A stretch of 31,524 bases of DNA from assembly GCA_964425005.1 (NCBI GenBank), contig CAYRKT010000013.1:1-31524 (forward strand). Reading direction: 5' to 3'. The notes beneath the pieces were generated by a model that ran no database searches, was not told the origin of the DNA, and saw only the letters and a list, made by a program, of their open reading frames with translations. The translations under genes were made by a program, and so were the position numbers. Each line of letters opens with the position of its first letter. The stretch's first letter is position 1. Origin of the DNA: CAYRKT01 sp964425005 (GTDB lineage: Bacteria; Synergistota; Synergistia; CAYRKT01). This document shows positions 15,044 through 22,559 of this stretch, piece after piece.

Positions 15044-15082
15044 GCTTCATCCCTCCTGCGGATTTCCAAAGCGCTTTGCGGG

Positions 15083-15100
15083 CTGGTCCTTCGGGACCAG
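15083..15100. other. Hairpin with TTCG loop in divergent intergenic region
   Basis: CTGGTCC (15083-15089), TTCG, GGACCAG (15094-15100): a 7-bp perfect stem whose + strand transcript would have the very stable UUCG tetraloop. It lies between the chemotaxis gene and ispA, upstream of the likely -10 box. There is no T run, so it is not a typical terminator; it could be an operator or an mRNA leader element for whichever transcript crosses it. Confidence 0.4.
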
Positions 15101-15136
15101 GTCCATCTCTGGCTCGCTGGGTGTCCGTGGGCTTTT

Positions 15137-15147
15137 TGTATTATACT
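15137..15147. promoter_or_regulatory. Divergent -10 box candidate for ispA (+) and chemotaxis gene (-)
   Basis: TGTATTATACT is an AT-rich island in GC-rich DNA. It offers TATTAT/TATACT on the + strand, about 40 bases before ispA, and TATAAT on the - strand (15145-15140), about 97 bases before the chemotaxis start. No good -35 is visible for either direction. Confidence 0.45.
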
Positions 15148-15184
15148 CTTCATAGCGCTCGGAGGAGGTTAAACCTCAAGGGGT

Positions 15185-16108
15185 ATGGGCATGGACTTCG
15201 ACGGCGAGTACGGAAGGCTGAAGGGCATGGTGGAGGCGGCTTTGGCGGAGCTCTTCGACTCCCTCAGGTCGGAGGCGCCCCCCAGGCTGGTGGAGGCCAT
15301 GGAGTACTCCGTGCGGGCTGGGGGCAAGAGGTTGAGGCCCGTGCTCTGCCTTCACGCCTGCGAGCTGTCGGGCGGCAGGGCGGAGCAGGCGCTCGGGTTC
15401 GCCTGCGCCTACGAGCTCATCCACACCTACAGCCTCATCCACGACGACCTTCCCAGCATGGACGACGACACCATGAGGAGGGGGCTCCCCACCAACCACG
15501 TGGTCTTCGGCGAGGCCATGGCCATCCTGGCTGGGGATGGGCTTCAGGCCCTGGCCTTCGAGGTGGCGGTGGATAGGAGCCTGGCGGCGGGGGTGGAGCC
15601 CGCGAGGGTCCTGAGGGCCCTCAGGGAGATGGCCCTGGCCTGTGGGCCGAGGGGGATGGTGGGGGGGCAGGTCTTGGACGTCGACGAGAGGAGCTTCGAG
15701 CTCTGCTGTGAGGTCCACGGAGGGGAGCTCTTGTGCTTCGTGGAGGAGATGGCCCACAGGAAGACGGGGGCCATGATAAGGGGGGCCTTGCTCAGCGGGG
15801 CCATAGTGGGCGGGTGCGACGAGGGGCTTTATTCGACCATCTCCTCCGTGGGGACCTACATGGGGCTCTGTTTCCAGGTGGTGGACGACGTGCTGGACGA
15901 GGAGGGAGACCCCTCTTCCCTGGGCAAGTCGGTGGGCAAGGACAGGAGGGACGGGAAGCTCACCTTCGCCACCCTGATGGGGACGGACGAGGCTCGCCTG
16001 TACGCCTTCGAGCTCTACGAGCAGGCCTCCCTGGCCCTCGAGGGGCTCGGCGAGAGGGGATGGTTCCTGTCGGCTTTGAACGAGAAGCTCCTCAGGAGGA
16101 GCTCTTAG
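15185..16108 (+). CDS. ispA: Short-chain polyprenyl diphosphate synthase (FPP/GGPP synthase)
   Basis: A 307-residue trans-isoprenyl diphosphate synthase that condenses isopentenyl diphosphate with allylic diphosphates. Motifs: GGKRLRPVLCLHACEL, the first aspartate-rich motif IHDDLPSMDDDTMRRG (DDxxxxD, with the two-residue insertion of bacterial farnesyl-type enzymes) and the second one VVDDVLDEEGD. Product length is not certain from sequence. ATG 15185 lies after GGAGGAGG (15161-15168); ATG 15191, preceded by AAGGGG, is also possible. It is the first gene of a run with dxs, nadK and recN, so precursor synthesis and condensation are co-encoded. Confidence 0.93.
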   Translation: MGMDFDGEYGRLKGMVEAALAELFDSLRSEAPPRLVEAMEYSVRAGGKRLRPVLCLHACELSGGRAEQALGFACAYELIHTYSLIHDDLPSMDDDTMRRGLPTNHVVFGEAMAILAGDGLQALAFEVAVDRSLAAGVEPARVLRALREMALACGPRGMVGGQVLDVDERSFELCCEVHGGELLCFVEEMAHRKTGAMIRGALLSGAIVGGCDEGLYSTISSVGTYMGLCFQVVDDVLDEEGDPSSLGKSVGKDRRDGKLTFATLMGTDEARLYAFELYEQASLALEGLGERGWFLSALNEKLLRRSS

Positions 16109-16123
16109 CTGGAGGGGTGCGTC

Positions 16124-17977
16124 TTGGTCCTCGAGAGGGTCAACTGCCCAGAAGACCTCAAGGTCCTCTCCAGGGCGGAGGTGGCGGCCCTCTGCGACGA
16201 GATAAGGGACCTGATAGAGGAGGTGGTCTCCTCCAACGGGGGGCATCTGGCCTCCAACCTGGGCGTGGTGGAGCTCACGGTGGCCCTGCACCGCTCCTTC
16301 GACTTCTCCAGGGACGTCCTGATCTGGGACGTGAGCCACCAGTGCTACGCCCACAAGATCCTCACCGGCAGGAAGGAGCGCTTCAGGACCCTCAGGAGGA
16401 AGGGGGGCATAAGCGGCTTCTGCCGTCCCGACGAGAGCCCCTACGACCACTTCGCGGCGGGCCACAGCAGCACCTCCATCTCGGCGGCTTTGGGCTTCGC
16501 CAAGGCCCGGGACCTCAAGGGCGAGAGCCACCACGTGGTGGCGGTGATAGGGGACGGGGCTTTGCTCAACGGCCTGGCCCTGGAGGGGCTCAACAACGTG
16601 GACGTGGTCAAGTCCAAGGTCATCATAGTGCTCAACGACAACGGCATGTCCATAAGCCCCAGGGTCGGGGGGTTCGCCAACCTGCTGGCTCGCCTCAGCT
16701 CCAGCCCCACCTACATAGGGTTTAAGCAGTTCACCAGGGCGGCCTTGAAGGGGCTTCCCCGGGGGGAGGACCTGATAGGCGCCATATCGCGCTTCAAGAG
16801 GAGCGTAAAGCACCTCCTGTTGCCCACCTCCTTCTTCGAGGAGATGGGCCTCTCCTACTGGGGCCCCTTCGACGGCCACGACGTGGAGGAGCTGGAGCGG
16901 GCCTTCGAGGCCGCCAAGCTCTACCCCAGGTCCCTCCTGATACACGTCAAGACCTGCAAGGGCAAGGGGTGCGAGAGGGCCGAGGTGGATCCGGTGAGGT
17001 ACCATGGGGTATCCCCCTCGGGCTCGCGCTTTCGCTCCTTCAGCGACGTCTTCGGGGAGATAGCCGTGAGGCTCGGGAGGGAGAGGCCCGAGGTGGTGGC
17101 CCTCACGGCGGCCATGTGCGACGGCACTGGCCTTTCCGCCTTCGCGAGGGCCTTCCCCGATCGCTTCTTCGACGTGGGGATAGCCGAAAGCCATATGCTC
17201 ACCTTCGCCGCCGGCATGGCCAGGTGCGGTCTTAGGCCCATAGTGGCCGTCTACTCCACCTTCCTCCAGAGGGGATACGACCAGGCCATCCACGACATAG
17301 CCTTGCAGAGGCTCCCGGTGGTGCTGGCGGTGGACAGGGCCGGGATCGTCGGGGAGGACGGGCCCACCCACCACGGGGCCTTCGACATAGCCTACATGAT
17401 GCCGGTGCCGAACTTCGTCCTGATGGCCCCGAGGGACGCGGCCACCATGGAGAGGATGTTCGAGCTGGCCCTGTCCCTGAGCTGTCCCTCCCTCATAAGG
17501 TATCCGAGGGCAGAGGCCCCAGGGCTCTTCCCCGAGGGGTCTGAGCCGAAGGTGGAGCTGGGGAGGGCCCAGCTGATACTTCCAGGGGAAGAGGTCCTCT
17601 TCCTGGCCTACGGGTCGATGGTGGTGGAGGCCTACGGGGCGGCGACCATCCTTCGGGAGAGGGGCGTGTCGGCGGGGGTCTTAGACCTCATGTTCGCCAA
17701 GCCCATGGACGAGGAGGCCATCCTGGAGCTCGGCTCGAGGGCGAAGCTTCTGGTGGTGGCCGAGGAGGGAAGCGTCCTGGGGGGGGTTGGCCAGAGGATA
17801 AGGGCCCTGCTCCACGAGGCTGGGATTTGCGTCCCCTGCCTCTCCCTGGGCATACCAGACGGGTTCGTGGAGCACGGCTCCAGGGCGGAGCTGCTGTCGG
17901 AGCTCGGGCTGGATGCCCCTTCGATGGCCGAGCTGACCCTGGCCAGGCTTTGCCTCGGCAGGGCTTCGGTGGCGTAG
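16124..17977 (+). CDS. dxs: 1-deoxy-D-xylulose-5-phosphate synthase
   Basis: A 617-residue DXS of normal length, the thiamine-diphosphate enzyme making DXP from pyruvate and glyceraldehyde 3-phosphate at the entry of the MEP isoprenoid pathway. Visible motifs are IWDVSHQCYAHKILTGR, the GHSSTSISAALGFA segment, the thiamine-binding GDG...N stretch (GDGALLNGLALEGLNN to LNDN), VGIAESHMLTFAAGMA with the catalytic glutamate, and DRAGIVGEDGPTHHGAFD. The start is TTG 16124 with GGAGGGG about seven bases upstream. The MEP pathway is expected in this bacterial group. Confidence 0.97.
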   Translation: MVLERVNCPEDLKVLSRAEVAALCDEIRDLIEEVVSSNGGHLASNLGVVELTVALHRSFDFSRDVLIWDVSHQCYAHKILTGRKERFRTLRRKGGISGFCRPDESPYDHFAAGHSSTSISAALGFAKARDLKGESHHVVAVIGDGALLNGLALEGLNNVDVVKSKVIIVLNDNGMSISPRVGGFANLLARLSSSPTYIGFKQFTRAALKGLPRGEDLIGAISRFKRSVKHLLLPTSFFEEMGLSYWGPFDGHDVEELERAFEAAKLYPRSLLIHVKTCKGKGCERAEVDPVRYHGVSPSGSRFRSFSDVFGEIAVRLGRERPEVVALTAAMCDGTGLSAFARAFPDRFFDVGIAESHMLTFAAGMARCGLRPIVAVYSTFLQRGYDQAIHDIALQRLPVVLAVDRAGIVGEDGPTHHGAFDIAYMMPVPNFVLMAPRDAATMERMFELALSLSCPSLIRYPRAEAPGLFPEGSEPKVELGRAQLILPGEEVLFLAYGSMVVEAYGAATILRERGVSAGVLDLMFAKPMDEEAILELGSRAKLLVVAEEGSVLGGVGQRIRALLHEAGICVPCLSLGIPDGFVEHGSRAELLSELGLDAPSMAELTLARLCLGRASVA

Positions 17978-17992
17978 GCCGGAGGTGGTCCC

Positions 17993-18850
17993 TTGTTCGG
18001 CCGGGTGGGGTTCATATTCAACGCCGCCAAGGCCGAGGCGGTGGGGCTGGCGAGGAGGGCCCTGTCGATCCTCTCCGAGAGGGGGGTCGAGGTCCTGCTC
18101 CCCCAGCACGAGGCCTCCGCTCTGGGGGTTGCGGGGTTGGATCTGGGGGAGTGGCTCTCCCTGGTGGAGCTGGTCCTGGTCTTCGGGGGGGATGGGACCT
18201 TCCTGCGGGCGGCCAGGACCGTCTACGGCGGCGGGGCCGTGCTCTACGGCATCAACGTGGGGAGGCTTGGCTTTTTGGCCTGCGGCGAGCCCTCGGCGCT
18301 GGAGGAGAACCTGGAGAGGCTTTTGAGCGGGGACTTTCGGCAGGTCAGGAGGATGGCCCTGGAGGCCGAGGTCAGGCGCAAGGGGCAGGTCCTTCATCGG
18401 TTGTTCGCCCTCAACGAGTTCGTGGTCACCAAGGGGGCCTTCGCCAGGGTGATACACCTCTCGGTGGGGGTCAACTCCAGGGTGGTGGCCCGCTATTCCG
18501 CCGACGGGGTGATGGTGTCCACCCCTACGGGTTCCACGGCCTACGCCCTCTCCGCTGGAGGCCCCATAGTGCCGCCCCACCTGGAGCTCATCCTGGTGGT
18601 GCCGATATGCGCCCACTCCCTCTACCTGAGGCCTCTGGTCCTCAGCCCCGAGGACGTGGTCTTCGTGCAGGTGGAGAGCGACCACCGCGACCTCATGCTC
18701 ACCCAGGACGGCCAGCTGGGCTACGAGGTGTTGCCGGGCGACGAGGTGGTGATAAGGAGGGGACCCCATCCGGTGATCACGGCGGAGCTGGAGGGGGAGG
18801 ACTTCTACTCCCTCCTGGGCAGGAAGCTCTCCTGGGGAGGCGGAAGTTGA
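17993..18850 (+). CDS. nadK: NAD kinase
   Basis: A 285-residue NAD+ kinase (NADP+ synthesis). Motifs: VFGGDGTFLRAAR with the catalytic GGDG, NVGRLGFLACGEPS, ALNEFVVTKG (NE motif) and VSTPTGSTAYALSAGGPIV. TTG 17993 is preceded by GGAGGTGGTC, an extended Shine-Dalgarno site. dxs ends 15 bases upstream. In many bacteria tlyA lies between dxs and nadK; it is absent here. Confidence 0.96.
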   Translation: MFGRVGFIFNAAKAEAVGLARRALSILSERGVEVLLPQHEASALGVAGLDLGEWLSLVELVLVFGGDGTFLRAARTVYGGGAVLYGINVGRLGFLACGEPSALEENLERLLSGDFRQVRRMALEAEVRRKGQVLHRLFALNEFVVTKGAFARVIHLSVGVNSRVVARYSADGVMVSTPTGSTAYALSAGGPIVPPHLELILVVPICAHSLYLRPLVLSPEDVVFVQVESDHRDLMLTQDGQLGYEVLPGDEVVIRRGPHPVITAELEGEDFYSLLGRKLSWGGGS

Positions 18851-18866
18851 GGGCGGTGGTCCGAGG

Positions 18867-20495
18867 GTGATCCGCTACCTGTCGGTGAGGAACCTGGCCG
18901 GGGTTAGGGAGGCCTCCTTGCGGTTCAGCTCTAGCCTGGTGGCCATAACCGGCGAGAGCGGGGCGGGAAAGAGCACCCTCCTCAAGGCCATCTCCCTCTG
19001 CCTGGGGGAGAGGGGGGGAAGCAGGTTGCTGCAAGACCCCTCTCGCCCCGCCGAGGTGGAGATGGAACTCCAACTGGAGAGCCCCATCAGGGTGCGGCGC
19101 GTGATCCAGCGGGGGGGCAGGAACAGGGCCTTCCTGGACGGCGAGGAGGTGTCGCTGAGGGAGCTCCAGAGGAGGACTTCGGGCCTTCTGGAGGTGGAGT
19201 CCCAGTTCTACCAGCTCGTGCTCAAAGACCCCCTCTTTCAGCTCGAGATCCTGGACCTATTCGGCGGCGAGCCCCTTCGCTCCCTCAAGGGCGAGCTCTC
19301 CTCCCTATACGATAGGGTCCTCCTCGGGATCAGGGAGATGAGGCGCCTGGAGGAGAGGCGAAGGGAGCTCTCCAGGGAGGTCGAACTGATGCGCCCTTAC
19401 GTGCCGCTCCTCAGGGAGGGGTCCCTCTTCGACGCCACCTCTAGCCTCCCCCAGAGGGTTCTGGGGCTGGAGAGGCGGGTGGAGCTCCTCTCCCTCCTGG
19501 GGGAGATGGCCTCGGCGGTGGAGGAGGGGCTGGGCCTTGGGGCCATGTCGGGGCTGCTTCGAAGGGCCCTGGATCTCGCCGACGAGCCGAGTATCAAGGA
19601 GAAGGTGGAAAGGGCCCTGGAGGCGGTCGAGAGGGCCTCGAGGGATGTGGGCGAGCTCCTGGAGTACGTCGACCTGGAGGAGATAGGGGGCTTGAGGGTG
19701 GAGCTGGAGAGGCTAAGGCGCCTTCTCAGGCAGTCCCAGGAGGCCCTCAGGGCGATGGGCCTTAGGTCCCCCTCGGAGCTCAGGGAGAGGCTTTCCCTGT
19801 TCGAGGGGCTCGAGAGGGAGATGGGGGCGGTGGAGGAGGCCCTGGGGGAACTGAGGAGAGAGGTGGAGGAGGGGAAGAGGGCTCTCAGGGAGCTGGCCCT
19901 GAAGTTGTCCGAGGCCCGAAGGGAGGCCTCCTCGGCCCTCTGCGGGGAGGTGGGGGCCTTGCTCCTCGACCTCGGGATGGAGGGGGCATCCCTGGAGGTC
20001 TCCCTGAGGGGTAAGGACAGGATCTCCAGGGTTGGGCTGGACGAGGCGGAGCTCCTCTTCAGGCCCAGGGCCGAGGCCCTCCCCCTGCCCCTTGCCCGCT
20101 TCGCCTCCGGCGGGGAGATGTCGAGGGTCTACCTGGCGCTCAAGGTAGCATTGGCCTCCAGGGGGCTCGTCCCCTCCGCCATGGTCTTCGACGAGGTGGA
20201 GTCGGGCCTGGGGGGGAGGTCGGCGAGGCTCCTGGGGCGGATGCTCAGGCGCCTCTCCTCCTTCTGCCAGGTGGTGGTGGTCACCCACGAGGCCACCATA
20301 GCCGCCATGGCCGACGAGCACTTCGTCGTGAGGCGCGAGGGCGAGGAGGCCTCGGTGGAGAGGGTGGAGGGGGAGGAGAGGGCCAGGGAGATAGCCAGGA
20401 TGCTCTCGGGGGAGGTGGACGAGGTCTCCCTGGGGCACGCCAGATCTATCCTGTCCTCGGCGGGGGTAGATTCCCCGTCGGACGTGGTAAAATAA
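18867..20495 (+). CDS. recN: DNA repair protein RecN (SMC-like ATPase)
   Basis: A 542-residue SMC-family protein acting in double-strand-break repair. The N-terminal ATPase half has the Walker A GESGAGKST (about residue 30). A long coiled-coil region rich in Leu/Glu/Arg heptads follows (about 150-370), then the C-terminal half with ABC signature FASGGEMSRVYLALKVAL, Walker B AMVFDEVESGLGGRS and the H-loop VVVVTHEATIAAMADEHF. The start is GTG 18867. Gene order nadK-recN is common, usually with argR between; argR is missing here. It is slightly shorter than the typical 550-560 residues. Confidence 0.95.
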   Translation: MIRYLSVRNLAGVREASLRFSSSLVAITGESGAGKSTLLKAISLCLGERGGSRLLQDPSRPAEVEMELQLESPIRVRRVIQRGGRNRAFLDGEEVSLRELQRRTSGLLEVESQFYQLVLKDPLFQLEILDLFGGEPLRSLKGELSSLYDRVLLGIREMRRLEERRRELSREVELMRPYVPLLREGSLFDATSSLPQRVLGLERRVELLSLLGEMASAVEEGLGLGAMSGLLRRALDLADEPSIKEKVERALEAVERASRDVGELLEYVDLEEIGGLRVELERLRRLLRQSQEALRAMGLRSPSELRERLSLFEGLEREMGAVEEALGELRREVEEGKRALRELALKLSEARREASSALCGEVGALLLDLGMEGASLEVSLRGKDRISRVGLDEAELLFRPRAEALPLPLARFASGGEMSRVYLALKVALASRGLVPSAMVFDEVESGLGGRSARLLGRMLRRLSSFCQVVVVTHEATIAAMADEHFVVRREGEEASVERVEGEERAREIARMLSGEVDEVSLGHARSILSSAGVDSPSDVVK

Positions 20496-20524
20496 AGCCT
20501 AAGACAACGTCGCTTTAGCTCCTT

Positions 20525-20542
20525 GGGAGGTGGTCTTGGGTG
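20525..20542 (+). promoter_or_regulatory. Extended Shine-Dalgarno site of the binding-protein gene
   Basis: GGGAGGTGGTC precedes GTG 20540, allowing extended pairing with the 16S rRNA tail. Upstream, TAAAAT at 20488-20493 is a candidate -10 hexamer overlapping the recN stop, but no convincing -35 is present. Confidence 0.45.
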
Positions 20543-21289
20543 TTTAGGCGTCTGGGATTTGTGGCTTTTGCGCTGGTCCTGGCCCTCGTCGCCTCGACCT
20601 CCTTCGCCGCCACGGTGGAGCAGGTCAAGGCCAGGGGGAAGCTGCTGGTGGCCGTGCCCAACTTCGAGACGGAGCCCTTCATGTTCAAGAAGGAAGGGAA
20701 GCTCGTGGGGTTCGAGGTGGATCTGATCGAGGCCATAGCTAAGGAGCTGGGCGTCCCCTACGAGCTGGTCGTCCTCCCCTGGGATGGGGGCATAGCCCTG
20801 GCGTGGGACAAGGCTTATGGCTGGGACAAGTTCGACATGGCGGTAGCCAACATCACCATAAAGGACGCGAGGGCTGAGGTGTGCGACTTCTCCACCCCCT
20901 ACTTCCTCACCGGCCAGGTGATAGTCTTCAGGAAGAACGCCCCCATCGCCAAGGTGGAGGACATCCTGAAGAAGAAGGTCGGCGTCATGAGCAACTCCAC
21001 CGGGGAGGAGGCGGCCAAGAACATCCTCAAGGACGTCCAGATAGTGGGCTATCCTGACGCCAACGCGATGACCGAGGGGCTCAAGAAGGGCGAGGTGGAC
21101 GGGGCCGTCATAGACGAGACTTGGGCCATGACCATAGTCAAGACCAACCCCGACCTGGACTACCTGAAGCAGCTCCTCACCAAGGAGAGGTACGGGGTCG
21201 CCGTCAAGAAGGGCTCGGACCTAAAGGCGCTGGTGGACAAGGTCATAGAGGCTAAGAGGGACGAGCTCTCCAAGAAGTGGCTGCAGTAG
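20540..21289 (+). CDS. Amino-acid-type periplasmic substrate-binding protein (family 3)
   Basis: A 249-residue solute-binding protein of ABC amino-acid importers. Residues 1-27 form a type I signal peptide (LGFVAFALVLALVASTSFA) with AxA-like cleavage and no lipobox cysteine, so a soluble periplasmic protein of a diderm cell is predicted. Mature motifs include GKLVGFEVDLIEAIAKELG, ITIKDARAEVCDFSTPYF (the arginine normally binds the ligand carboxylate) and the aspartate in AVIDETWA (normally contacts the amino group). No permease or ATPase gene is nearby, so it is an orphan binding protein. The start is GTG 20540. Confidence 0.9.
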   Translation: MFRRLGFVAFALVLALVASTSFAATVEQVKARGKLLVAVPNFETEPFMFKKEGKLVGFEVDLIEAIAKELGVPYELVVLPWDGGIALAWDKAYGWDKFDMAVANITIKDARAEVCDFSTPYFLTGQVIVFRKNAPIAKVEDILKKKVGVMSNSTGEEAAKNILKDVQIVGYPDANAMTEGLKKGEVDGAVIDETWAMTIVKTNPDLDYLKQLLTKERYGVAVKKGSDLKALVDKVIEAKRDELSKKWLQ

Positions 21290-21309
21290 CTTAAGGTAAG
21301 GCAGGAGAT

Positions 21310-21347
21310 GGGGCGGGCCTGGGGGGTTAACCCCCCAGGCCCGCCCC
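21310..21347. terminator. Perfect 19-bp palindromic terminator between convergent genes
   Basis: The 38-base sequence is its own reverse complement: arms 21310-21328 and 21329-21347, very GC-rich, centred on GGTTAACC. A short CTTT follows on the + strand. It lies 20 bases after the binding-protein stop and three bases before the stop of the M20 gene on the other strand, so it probably ends both transcripts. Confidence 0.88.
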
Positions 21348-21350
21348 CTT

Positions 21351-22556
21351 TCAGAGCGAGGGTTGTGCTTTCAACCTTTCGCCTATCCCGAAGGCGAAGG
21401 CCAGGTGGGAGGCCACGCCCATCCAGAGCACCTCGTCGTCCACGTCGAAGGAGGGGTGGTGGTGGGGTTTGTCGAGCCCCTTGAGGTCGTTCCTGGTGCC
21501 TAGCAAGGCCATCGCCCCCGGGGCCTTCTTCTGTAGTATTGAGAAGTCCTCCGCCCCCAGGGATAGCTCCGCGTCCGGTCTGACCTCCAGTTCCATCTCG
21601 GCCAAGAGCTCCCTCAGCGGTCCTGCGATCTCCGGGTGGTTGCAGGTGGGGGGTAGATGCCTCAGGTACTCCACCTCCGCCTCGCACCTGAAGGCCCTGG
21701 CGACGGACTCGGCGATGTTCCTTATCCTCTCCTCGGCGAAGAGGCTGGTGGCTTCGCTCAGGCTTCTCACGGTCCCGCGCAGGTGGGCCGTCTGGGGGAC
21801 CACGTTGAAGACGTTCCCGGCGCTTATGGAGGCCAGGGTCAGCACCTTGGGCTCCACGGGGTTGATCTCCTTGGCGGTTATGGACTGGAGGGCGAGCCCT
21901 ATGTGGCAGGAGGCCACCACCGGGTCCACCGCCAGGTGAGGGGCGGCGGCGTGTCCCCCCTTTCCCTTGACGGTTATCCTGAACTCGTCCGCGGCGGCGA
22001 AGATCGGCCCGTCCCTTAGGCCTATCTGGCCGGAGGGCAGGAGCTGCCATACGTGGATGGCGAAGCAGGCGTCCGCCCCGTCCATGGCTCCCCCTTCCAC
22101 CATCCTCTTGGCCCCGTCCCCCACCTCCTCCGCGGGCTGGAAGAGGAGCCGAACGCTCCCCGGGAGGTCCGCCCTGAGCTCCCACAGGGCCTTCGCGGCC
22201 CCCAGCAGCATGGCCACGTGGGCGTCGTGGCCGCAGGCGTGCATGACCCCTGCCCTCTCGGACCTGTAGGGCTTATCGCTTTGCTCCTCGACGGGCAGGG
22301 CGTCCATGTCGGCCCTGAGGACCAAAAGGGGTCTTTTGGACCTCCCCTCGATCTCGGCCGTGAGCCCCACGTCCGGGTGTCCGGGACAGCCCACTTTGAC
22401 GTCCCGGATCCCCAGGGCCTTCAGGTAATCGGCCGCGAAGGAGGTGGTCTCCCTCTCCTGCCAGGAGAGCTCGGGCCTCCTGTGCAGGGCCCTTCTTAGC
22501 TCCTGGACCTCCCCCTTTAGGGCTAGCGCCCTGTCCCGAAGCTCCTTCGGTCCCAC
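21351..22556 (-). CDS. M20-family amidohydrolase (M20D: N-acyl-amino-acid/hippurate hydrolase type)
   Basis: A 401-residue zinc amidohydrolase. Motifs of the M20D group: LHRRPELSWQERET, LVLRADMDALPVEEQSD, GVMHACGHDAHVAMLLGAAK (metal-ligand Cys and His), LFQPAEEVGDGAKRMVEGG with the catalytic glutamate region, and GAEDFSILQ near the end. Such enzymes remove acyl or aminobenzoyl groups from amino acids; the exact substrate is open. The start is GTG at 22556 with GGAGGGGG upstream on the - strand, three bases after the symporter stop. Symporter plus hydrolase suggests import followed by cleavage. Confidence 0.9.
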   Translation of the reverse strand: MGPKELRDRALALKGEVQELRRALHRRPELSWQERETTSFAADYLKALGIRDVKVGCPGHPDVGLTAEIEGRSKRPLLVLRADMDALPVEEQSDKPYRSERAGVMHACGHDAHVAMLLGAAKALWELRADLPGSVRLLFQPAEEVGDGAKRMVEGGAMDGADACFAIHVWQLLPSGQIGLRDGPIFAAADEFRITVKGKGGHAAAPHLAVDPVVASCHIGLALQSITAKEINPVEPKVLTLASISAGNVFNVVPQTAHLRGTVRSLSEATSLFAEERIRNIAESVARAFRCEAEVEYLRHLPPTCNHPEIAGPLRELLAEMELEVRPDAELSLGAEDFSILQKKAPGAMALLGTRNDLKGLDKPHHHPSFDVDDEVLWMGVASHLAFAFGIGERLKAQPSL

Positions 22557-22559
22557 CTT

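Noticed and set aside
20493..20517. Terminator after recN (TAAAGC ... GCTTTA)
   Set aside because: Six-base arms separated by 13 bases with no T run; too weak to call.
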